This document shows positions 25,036-34,288 of a DNA stretch of 64,000 bases, piece after piece. The stretch's first letter is position 1; every line of letters begins with the position of its first letter. Source of the stretch: Vitrella brassicaformis (Eukaryota > Sar > Vitrellaceae); contig CDMY01000170.1 of assembly GCA_001179505.1 (NCBI GenBank), forward strand, positions 113,077-177,076, given 5' to 3'. The position numbers were made by a program, and so were the translations under genes. The notes under the pieces are model-generated. The model searched no databases. It was not told where the DNA came from and was given only the letters and a program-made list of their open reading frames with translations.

Positions 25036-26220
25036 TTAGATGGAGTGCCGCTTGACCAGTAGGTCGCTCATGGTGCTCATCTTCTCAAACGCCGCCGTCA
25101 AGTGATACACCCTCTCCAGCACCTGACCATGACAACAACGCACAGCACACACACACACAGCCCCGTGTGTCTGTTTCCTTCCGCGTGTGTGTGGCGTCTG
25201 GCTCACCTCCTCGTTGTTGCTCCAGACATCGATGAGCGCCTGTCCGTAGCCGTCCTCTTTGCAGCCCTTCGCGGCCTCCATTGCGCTGTCATTGTTGATG
25301 GCCTCCTCGATGAGCTCCACATCGTTGAAGTCAAAGCCCAGGTCGGCGAGCCGCTGTTTGGCCATGGCCACCCGCTGCTCCTGCCTCTGGCGCTCCTCAT
25401 CGGCCATCTCGGCCGAGCCCCAGCCCTCACGACCACTGGTGATGTGAAACATACCGCCTGAGCAGATGGAATGAAGAAAAAATCCATCAGAGACCCTCTG
25501 TGTGTGTACCATGCAGGCAGCCAGGTGTCCCTACAGCGGAGTCGCAGCACGAGCTGGAGGTGCGCCATGTGTTGGATGTTGTAGTTGCCGAGGAGCTGGT
25601 CGTCCTTCAGTTGCGACCCAGCAAAGATGAGCCGCTGCTGGTCCGGCGGGATGCCCTCCTTGTCGTGAATCTTGGCCTTGACCTCCTCAACAGTGTCGTA
25701 CGCACTCACGTCCAGAACAAAATGCTTTCCTGACACGACACATGCACAATAAGAGAGACACTACAGGTATCTCCAGTGATACAGATGCTGGCCATACGCA
25801 CATGTCCGTGTATCTGACGAGTATGTACCAGTCAGAGTGGTTAGAGTGATTTGCATGTCCTTGTCCTTGCACCGGCGCAACTCAGTGTCCTTGCCCACCA
25901 TGGCCTCGGTGACGTCGACCGCCTCATGCTTGAGCTGGCTGGGCGCCGCCATCTGAACGCCCACAAGTCAGTCAGCAATGACAGGTAATCGGAATCTCCT
26001 GTGTGGGGGCATGTGCTCGGCGTGGACATACCTGCTTCTCGGGGGCCATTCCTGCGATGGTGGTGAGCATGGCGGTGGGGCTGGCGCGCTGGACGGAGGG
26101 GCGGCCGAAGATGGCGTCCACGCGCAAGTGCGAGTCGTCCATGCGCTTCCAGGCCTCCTGCAGACGCCCCAGGGCGATAGTGGACGAGAACATGGTGCTG
26201 GTAGTTCCGGCAACGGGCAT
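25036..26220 (-). CDS. Protein with embedded ubiquitin-like domain
   Basis: Five exons with in-phase joins. The N-terminal 110 residues ([35 protein letters not shown]) are unknown. The ubiquitin fold runs from [17 protein letters not shown] (25850 spliced to 25732) through [20 protein letters not shown] and [16 protein letters not shown]. The splice at 25534/25458 makes the end [15 protein letters not shown], so the diglycine of ubiquitin becomes Cys-Gly and is followed by more protein. The C-terminal region ([22 protein letters not shown] ... [11 protein letters not shown]) is helical with a UBA-like feel but no clear match. Most surface residues around the Ile44 patch are conservative, so it may bind ubiquitin receptors or the proteasome (inference). 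It is unlikely to be conjugated. Stop at 25036-25038. Confidence 0.8.
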
Positions 26221-26389
26221 CGTATATCGCTGATACAAATGGCGACAGAGAAAAGGCTTTTCCTGCTGGCACTCAACTCGAATATATATCTTCGTTGAGC
26301 CTATTCCGTATTCCGGATCCTACGACAAGACGAGCAGTTTCCGGATCCTGTGGCAAGACTGCGAGCTTCGAATAGGAATGCGAGCTAAG

Positions 26390-26531
26390 AGTTGGAGTAT
26401 CAGCAGTAGCTCGGGGTAGCGAGTAGGAATGTGACGAAGCCGAAAGAAGCATTCAGTGACGACGGAGGTCTCATGGACACGCAAGCTTGGGTCCACGCGC
26501 ATCACAAGTCATGTCTCGTAGATCTCGCCCG
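26390..26531 (-). repeat. Terminal repeat (3' copy for the minus-strand element)
   Basis: 142 bp identical by eye to 27604-27745, from agttggagtatcagc to gatctcgcccg. Confidence 0.85.
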
Positions 26532-26595
26532 TTACACCCCTCTGTCTTCGTGAGCTCTTGGGTGGCCAGCTAGTGCGCTGTTGTCTTGTAGAGCC

Positions 26596-27524
26596 TCATT
26601 CGTCGAGCTCAGATCCATCGTCACTGTCTCGCATCTCTTGCAGCATACGGCCGAGCACTCGACATTCATCTGTCGTGTGATTGAACAGCGGACGTTTTCG
26701 TCGTGTCGAGCAGAGACGGCAGAATAGCTGCCGGCGCTCTTGGGCGGCACCAGCAACGGGCAATGATGCCACAGTTGATGCTCCCTGTCCTGTATTGCAT
26801 CCAGACAGGGTGTGCGGGTCGGATGGACTATGCGTACCGTCACTGAGCTCCGCAGTAATGCGGGCGGCCATACGGCGCATCTTTTCGTAAGTGAAGTCCA
26901 CCTGCCCGATGAACACACTCCACAGAAAAGCACACATTGCGTTCGCTCTGTGAGCACCCAGCCGCACGATCATCTTCTGTACGATGTCGTCTTGTGTGCG
27001 CCTTTCTGTACCATACGCCTTGTTGACGGCAAGTGAGAGACGGTCAAGGTCTCCAAGATTATCCATGAAGCCCTTGCTCTCGTCATAATCCCACCTGTCG
27101 TATTCGACATTTGTCTGTGTGCGCCTCTGCTCGATGCTCGGCTTGTACCTGCGACATAGAGCCAACAGAGACACATACCCATCGTGTGTGGTGGTTGCCT
27201 CCTGGACCGTTCCTTGACAGTCCTTGCCCTCTGTGGCCCTGTCCAGTGCTCTCCACAACATCCATCTTTCCATCCTCATGTTGCGGCGTTGGACATCTGT
27301 GAGCGACTCGTCACCGACAGCTCGTCATCGGTTGACGGATGGAAGTACTTGGCCATGCCATCGATGCCATAGAACATGCCAGCGAACGACTGACGCCAGC
27401 TGTTGTAGTCGCTCTCTTTGCCGCTGAAGCGAGGAGGGTTGGTGGCGATGCCATCGGCCATCTTGTACCACAACTCACTGTGTGGCACTTGTTGGATGAC
27501 GTCACGTTGCTCGGTCATCATCAC
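26596..27524 (-). CDS. Copia-type Gag, split by an ATGA frame switch
   Basis: The first part (27524-27276, 82 aa) has the PPRFSGKESDYNSWRQSFAG segment typical of UBN2/copia Gag N-termini. The second part (27279-26596, 227 aa) continues the helical body (YDRWDYDESKGFMDNLGDLD) and ends with CRLC...HTTDEC, a zinc-knuckle-like CCHC. The two frames overlap by ATGA at 27276-27279, so the product needs a frameshift or reinitiation, or the element carries a one-base defect. Confidence 0.65.
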
Positions 27525-27603
27525 CGGGAAGATGGTGTCTCGTCAGATGGTGAGGGAAGGCACGCCAGATGGCTCATCACACCCGAGGTGGGCTTTCATA
27601 ACC

Positions 27604-27745
27604 AGTTGGAGTATCAGCAGTAGCTCGGGGTAGCGAGTAGGAATGTGACGAAGCCGAAAGAAGCATTCAGTGACGACGGAGGTCTCATGGACACGCAAGC
27701 TTGGGTCCACGCGCATCACAAGTCATGTCTCGTAGATCTCGCCCG
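27604..27745 (-). repeat. Terminal repeat (5' copy for the minus-strand element)
   Basis: 142 bp identical to 26390-26531. It ends 70 bp upstream of the PsbP-like start codon. Confidence 0.85.
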
Positions 27746-27814
27746 AGTAACTCGGTTTTGCCCCAGTAACTCGGTCTCCGCTCTAACTCTAAGGTCGAAG
27801 TGAAAAACTTCGTG

Positions 27815-29046
27815 ATGGAGTCAAGGAGAAGAAGGCCAGGTAATGCAGCAGGAAGCCGAGCTCAATTTGCATGCTTTTGATGAGCTGATCACCTTTCTGC
27901 CATCTTTCAGATCTGGCAAGGCAATGCGGCCAATGGCATCTGCGCCTGTTGGCCGCTGCAGCTCTGTTCCTTTCCCTGCCGCCGCCAGCTCTGTCATTTC
28001 GCCTCCCCTCCCGCCTTGCAAGACGGTCGCAGCGCACAGCGACTGCATCTTCACCGCCGGACATGCAGCCCCGGCGAGAGCACTTCGATAGCGCCGCCCG
28101 TGCACTACTGCCTCTTGCCGTCGCGCCCTTCCTGACATCCCCTCTCCCCGCCTCTGCTGAGCCGTTCGACAAGCAGAATAAGCTCCTGAAGGTGGCCGGC
28201 CTGCCGCCGGTCAAGCCGGATGACGTGCCCAAGGGATTCAATCTGCTGGTGGACGTGCTGGATCAGTCGGAGATCTACGGCAGGGTCCGCGAGCGGGACC
28301 CCGTGATTGTGCAGTTCGTCTACCCGTCTTCGTGGCTGGTCGTTCGGCCTGTGGTGGACAAGAATGGGCAGAGCGGCACGATCACCGCAGGCAACCAGAA
28401 GACGGAAACAGCTGCTCTGTTCGTGGTGCCTAACGACACCGGCGCGAAGGGCAAACTCAAAGACCAACCGGTGAGTATATTATGGAGCGAGGGAAGGCGC
28501 AGCACGGTGACGTGACTGTGCCACATGCCATCATTGCGTTTGGTTGTGTGTGTTGTGTGTGTTGTGTTGTGTTGTGTAGATGAGTTTCTGGGAGGGTTTG
28601 GTTGGCCGCTGGATATCTCAGAAGGGCGAGACGAGCAGCGGCCTGAAGATCCTCAGCAAGTATGCGGCCGAGGCGTCTTCCAGCGATGAGTACATGGTCG
28701 TCAACTACCGATATGAGCTGGCCACGGGCGCGGGATTCACAGTATACAGGTACGACGGACGGACGAGCCACAGAACACACACACAAGGGCGCTCGCACTT
28801 GTGTCTGTCTTTCTGTCTGTCTGTCTGTCTGTCTATCTGTGTGTGTGGGTGCGGTGCAGACGTGGTGTTGGTGCGGTGACGACGACAGACAAGTCGGTGG
28901 AGTGTCTGTTCACGGCCACGACGGAGGAGAAGTTCCGCAAGGTGGGCCCCACACTGCAGAAGATCGTCGACTCGTTCCGTTGCTACCAAGACAGAGAGGC
29001 CATCAAGGGCGCAAGGCTCAACAAGTCAGCCGTCAAGAAAGCTTAG
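27815..29046 (+). CDS. PsbP-like thylakoid lumen protein with tripartite targeting sequence
   Basis: Four exons (27815-27839, 27911-28470, 28580-28749, 28860-29046) give 942 nt, 313 aa. The tiny first exon supplies MESRRRRP, and exon 2 adds LLAAAALFLSLPPPALSF, a signal peptide whose predicted cut leaves Phe at +1. A basic Ser/Thr/Arg-rich transit region follows, and then ARALLPLAVAPFLTSPLPASA, a thylakoid-transfer segment ending in AxA. The mature part has FVYPSSWLVV, ALFVVPND, ATGAGFTVYR and a final VGPTLQKIVDSFR, the order found in PsbP-domain proteins of the photosystem II donor side. Without exon 1 the frame has no ATG, which supports the 25-nt exon. The promoter must lie in or next to the retroelement repeat ending at 27745. 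Confidence 0.75.
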
Positions 29047-29879
29047 CTTGACGAACGACAGACCAACGGTCCGCCCGATGGGGCTGATCAGACCAGACCG
29101 ATGGACGCTTCACGAAGTGATTGCATAGCATGGATGCGTGTGTTGTGTTGGTTGTGTTGAGCGGGAGTGATTTTTCTTCCATACCCTACGTGAGGGGGTG
29201 CGTGTGTCAGTCATCTGCACCAGGTTGAGCAGATGGCGAGATGGATGGATGGATGGATGGGCACACGGGAGTGCCGTTTGGAGAGAGGGACGGGTGGAGT
29301 GGTGCGCCGGGGGCATCCATGGAGTGGGTGGACAAATCACTCCATCCAGCAGCGAGGTCAGAGAGAGACACATTTAGGACGACCAACGACAGACAGACAG
29401 GAGATGAAGATGAAACTGTGGATCCGATTCATATGCCTCCCGAAACAACAAACCAAACCGTACGCAGTCAGCCCACCCACCCGCTATGAACAACAACTCG
29501 TCATTCACACCATCGCCCGATCCTCCGATCACCCCCCTCGAACGCGATGAACGCCACCAGCCACACCCACAGCACCTGCACGCAGCCCGATGTCGGCCAC
29601 CTATCGTGATCGGCCCAAAGGGCAGCGATGCCGAGTGGCGATGGATGGGCGAAGTTGCTGTTGGTGTAGTCGTTGTCAGGCCATCTTCGGCGTGACGGTC
29701 ACGAGTCTGCGTGGTGTGGTGCTGTTGTAGTTCTTGGTCTTGGACTGACGAATGTGTGAACACTGCAGCCAGCCATCACACACACACACACACACACATG
29801 AATGTCTCCGTGTGCGAGGTGAGTATGTGTGTCTCTCTCTCTGACTGACGGTTGGTTTGAACTTGACGATGTCGGCTGC
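29047..29879. other. Convergent intergenic interval
   Basis: Lies between the 3' ends of the PsbP-like gene and the minus-strand G-patch gene. (ATGG)n at 29240-29260 and (CA)n at 29779-29800 are seen, and no supported gene. Confidence 0.45.
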
Positions 29880-30728
29880 TTAGAAGAGGACGAACGGGAT
29901 ATAAGGTGTAGGCAGCGATGGTCCGACTTGCGGGGACAGCCGAGTGAGCCCCCAACGACACCGTGCACACACACACAGGGGAGACACACACACACAGGGG
30001 TCCATCCACGCGCAGCACACTGCGGGGGCAACGCGGGGCAGGACTGCTGCATGGCGTGGCGGCACAAAGTCATCACCCTCTCCGTCAACTCGGGCCCGCA
30101 ACCGATGGCCTGCAGCGTCTCGCGCAGCTGCGTGCACGCCGTGTTGGGGATGGCCGATCCCTCCACACCCTCCACTGGCGACAGCAGTGGCACGCGGGGG
30201 GAAGGGTAAAGAGGTCGAAGGGTAAGTGGATGGCGTGGCGGAGGAAGTCCAGCTGGGCCTCCTTGTTGTCCCACACCTTGCCGACGACCACATCCAGGGG
30301 GAACAGGGCGCCCATTGCCGCCCTCTGGTGGGCGGCCATGATCAGCTTGAACGCCTTCTCGTCAGGCAGAGACAGCACGGGTGTGTCGAGATACACCCAC
30401 ACGGACAGGCCCGGCCCGCTGCTGTTGGTCGCGACCTAAGGGCTGGTCGTGTCAGTTGCTCACCCGCAGCTGGCGATGATGTCGGCGCCCCAGTTGAGGT
30501 CCGGGAAGGCGGACATGAAGCTGTCGATGAAGACATCGATGTCCCAGCAGCTCCCGCTCTCGGCGTCGTTGGTTGCGGCCATCATGGCGATCATCTCGGC
30601 CACCTCACGCTCGCCCATGTCGGTGGGGGGTGGGGGTGACACACAGCTCCGGATGCTCAACTCGTCCTCCTGGAGAGCGAGGCCACGCGGGCGGCTGTAC
30701 ACGTCCAGGGGATTGACATGACGGCCTG

Positions 30729-30760
<32 letters not shown>

Positions 30761-32770
30761 AACACACAACACCCACATGAATATCAAACGGCCCCTCCCT
30801 CGCCCTCTCTCTCTGGTCCATCCACGTGCTGTGTGTGTGTGTTGCTGTGTGTCCGGACCTACTTGATCCTTCTTTGCCCAAAGCGCCGCCCTTGTATCCC
30901 ATCTTGAGCAGCATCTGGAATCCCTGGCCGCACGTTTGCTGCACCTTCTCGACGACCCAAGGCAGCGACTGGATGAACTTGTGGCACCGCTCCTGCCAGC
31001 TGCAAACCGGGTATTTCTCCTCCCTGAGAAGCGGCCAGGGCTTGGGGGCGGCAGCCTGCATACACACACATCAGATCCGTCCACACCAATTGGTCCACAC
31101 AGACACAGACAGAGACAGATAACAGATGCACAGCTTGTGTGTCTGTGTGTCTGTCAGTGGCTATGTATGGATCCAGTCGTGTGCGTGACCGACCTTCTCG
31201 ACGAGCATAGGCGCCTTCTCCTCACGAGTGTGGGGCTCCTGCGGCGGCTCAATGGAGCCGGCGGCCCTCGGCTGGGACTCGAGCACAAACTGCAAACATA
31301 CCCACAAGGCGGGCAGATGCGCGAGAGGTCGTTCCGTTCAGTCAAGAAGTTAGTTACCTTAATGGGGGGCATTCGGTCGCCTTGTCGGCCACCAGTGAGT
31401 CCCATCTCCACACGACCCAGGGCACGGTTGCTGCCATGGCCACGCACCTCCTCGGCCAGCTGCGGCGGCCCCCTGATGAGGCCCATTTAGTCATGCCGTT
31501 TGCCGCCGGTGGGTCGTATCTCCATGTCGCCCGAAGCGCCATTGCTGCCACGGCCCTGCGCCTCCTCGGTCAGCTGCTGGGGTGGTTGCTGGGGAACCTC
31601 GGGAGGGACGGCGGCATCTCCTCGTTCGCCAAAGAAGAACCTGTGAGTGGCAACGGAGAGGACGACACAACAGGATACATAGGACACACACAATGAATGA
31701 GTGGTGCTCCAGTGCGTGTGCATGTGTGTGTGCGTTCCTCACCTTAACGGTGGTCCTCATTGTGCTGCGATCCGTTGTCCTTCACGTCGCCCTTCGCCCC
31801 GCCACCAACACCCCGCTGCCCGGCCTTAGCGGCCATCGACAGATCCGCCTTGGGCACTGGTAGTACTACAGCCTCCCACCCCTCACCCTCTCCCTTGGCT
31901 CCTCCGTCTGCGGCCGTCTCGCCATCCTGTCCGCCCTCGTCGGCCGCATTGCTGCTCGGATGGGCTGTCTGTATCTCAATGGGCTGTCCAGAGCCTTCCT
32001 GCAGGCAGCGCATCCACACAACGACACCAACCAGAGACATGCATAAACATACTGGTTGGTGCGAATGGTGACTGACTCACCTGAGCGCCTGGCTGTTCGG
32101 GTCTCGGTGAGAGAGCGCCTCCACGATAACAAGCTGCCATTGCGGCGGCAACTCCCGACTTGGGAGCCGAGGACTTTGGCGTCCACGCCTTGCTGTTGAG
32201 CAGTGTGGGCCAGTGGGTAATTCTCACCGCCGTGCGATGGTGCCGGTGTAGAGAGGCTCTTCGTGTGGGTGCTGGCCGCTGGCTGAAGTGGCAGAAGGTC
32301 TTGGTCACGGTGAACCGCCATTCTGGCGGCAGCATGGGCGTAGCGAGGGCCGCGGGCTCAGCATTTCCGTGATAAACTTGGTGATCAAACAGGTCCTGCC
32401 GCACACACAACACAACACAACACGACGCCATCAGGGATGGGAATGCATCAACACAACAATGAGGAATGCATCTGTCTTCTGTCGAGAAATATGAATTCAT
32501 CCGCCCGCCCGCCCGCCACAGCCGTCCCTTGTGTGGCTATTCTGCCCCTGGCCTGCATGCATGGCCTCCCTTATGCCTTCCTGCCTCCCTGCCCGTCCCA
32601 TCATCCACCATATTGCATCATCCATCGTGTCGTGTCCAATTGGTCGTGTCGCGTCGTGCTGTTCACCTTCGCGTCCTTGTGCCGCTCGTCGGGCGGGGCC
32701 TCGGTCCGGTGACCAACTGCCTTGATCAGCACGACATTTCCTCTCTTCCACTGCACTGCGCCGATTTCAC
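29880..32770 (-). CDS. G-patch protein with NOT1-like C-terminal segment
   Basis: Multi-exon. The 5' exons encode GAVQWKRGNVVLIKAVGH (32690-32769) and DLFDHQVYHGNAEP (32340-32395); the start codon was not found. Two diverged copies of a Gln/Glu/Gly-rich exon (31490-31640 and 31366-31486) are separated in frame by TAA-ATG. Next come FVLESQPRAAGSIEPP, and then a G-patch: QTCGQGFQMLLKMGYKGGALGK followed after the splice by VNPLDVYSRPRGLAL (30680-30960). The next exons match part of the NOT1 scaffold of CCR4-NOT: WDIDVFIDSFMSAFPDLNW, YLDTPVLSLPDEKAF, FPLDVVVGKVWDNKEAQLDFL (30220-30570). The tail from about 30200 is in a shifted frame at a six-G run. The end near 29880 is a guess. A role in mRNA processing or decay is inferred. 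Confidence 0.5.
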
Positions 32771-32843
32771 TGAGGAATTATTTCACGCGCGCCCTAGCTC
32801 CTTTAACGGCGCGCAGATCTCTGGCGATTTGTTGTTGGATGCG

Positions 32844-34257
32844 ATGGCTGGGGAGAGCTACAAGGAGATCTCTGAGCAGGTGTTGCTGAAATGCGTGGGG
32901 CAGGACTGGTTCAGGCGCAAGCACAAGCACCTGGTCTTCAGCGGGCCGCAGTTCTACCTCGAGACCCTTCAGGGCGAAGACGGCGGCCTCCTCAATCGGC
33001 GACTGGACCTCACCAAGCTGCAGACACTCGACGTGTCGGGTACACAGATCACCCATCCACACACACAAACAAACAAACAAGAAACACATGGAAGGCGGCA
33101 CCGTTTGTTTCCTCTGCTCTTTCTTCCATTCCATCAGAGAACAATTTGGCAGACGTTAATGGGGTGGTTCAGGCGGACAAGGGGTTCCGTGAGCTGCGTG
33201 TGCTCAAGGCCCGCAAAAACCAGCTGACACGACCGGTGCTGAACCTGCCGACCTTGATGGAGCTGAATCTCTCGCACAACCAGCTCAAGACCATCCCACC
33301 GCTGGACTGGCTGCCCAGCCTCGAGATACTCCTCCTCAGCCACAACCAGATGACCGGCTCCTGGGACGCCGTGGCCAAGGCGCCGCGGCTGAAACGACTA
33401 GACCTCAGTGACAACCAATACGACCTCGTGCCATCGAGTGTGAGTCAGCAGAGAGAGGGAAGGAACGGATGGATGGATGGATGTGGGTGCTGGTGGACGG
33501 ACATCTCTCTTTCTTTCTGAGTCGGCTTGTGTGTGTAGGTGGCGCAAGGCTACGAGGTGCTGCGTGGTCTGCAGCAGCTGCAGAATCTGCGGCTCAAGGA
33601 CAACCCCTTCGCCGGCTGGTTCCCAGAGTACCAGATATTCGCCATCAAAGCCATCAAGACGCTGCAGAGACTCGGTGGGGGGGCCGGTGGCCATGGACAA
33701 AGGAGGCGGGAGAGGCGTGTGGATGGTATGGTTCTCTGTCTGTCTGCGGCAGATGACGAGACGATAACGAAGGAGACCCGCGACGAGATCCAGTCGGAGC
33801 AGCTGCTGTCGCTCGACAGGCACGCGCTGCACACCCCGCACCAACGGATGGATGGAGGTTATTGGTTTGGTGTGTCATGTCACTGTGTGTGTGTAGGTAT
33901 GATGAGGTGTACCACGAGCGGCGTCGGCTGTCGCAGGGCATGGCGCAGAGACCCAGACAAAGGACAGACGCAGCAGCCGCAGCACAGCTGCTGCCCCTCC
34001 CAAGGTCACACACAAATCCACACCTGGATGGATGGATGGATGGATGTGTGTATGTTTGTCAGGTTGATAGAGTTGCAGGACGAGTCGTTGTCCAACCCCG
34101 ATCGGTGTGTGCGCAACATGTCACAGATATACGACGCCACCGACCAGCTACAGGCACTCCCACCCGACCAATACACAGAAATATTCAGAGGACTCAACGA
34201 CGACGACGTACGTGTGTGTCGAAAGAGAGAGAGGGCGTAATGAGCACCTGCAGTCCT

Positions 34258-34288
<31 letters not shown>

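Larger units (their letters stand above)
26390..27745 (-). mobile_element. Compact gag-only LTR-type retroelement
   Basis: A 1356-bp unit bounded by two identical 142-bp direct repeats and carrying one minus-strand gag-like coding region. Just inside the 5' repeat (minus strand, from about 27604 down) the sequence tGGTTATGAAAGCC resembles the initiator-Met tRNA primer site used by copia elements. A purine-rich stretch (agacagagggg) lies next to the 3' repeat. No protease, integrase or reverse transcriptase is present, so the element is non-autonomous. I saw no clear target-site duplication and no TG...CA ends. Confidence 0.7.

Noticed and set aside
29486-29695. Short plus-strand ORF MNNNSSFTPSPDPP...
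   Set aside because: 69 codons in a convergent intergenic region, low-complexity Pro/His-rich, no supporting splice or domain.
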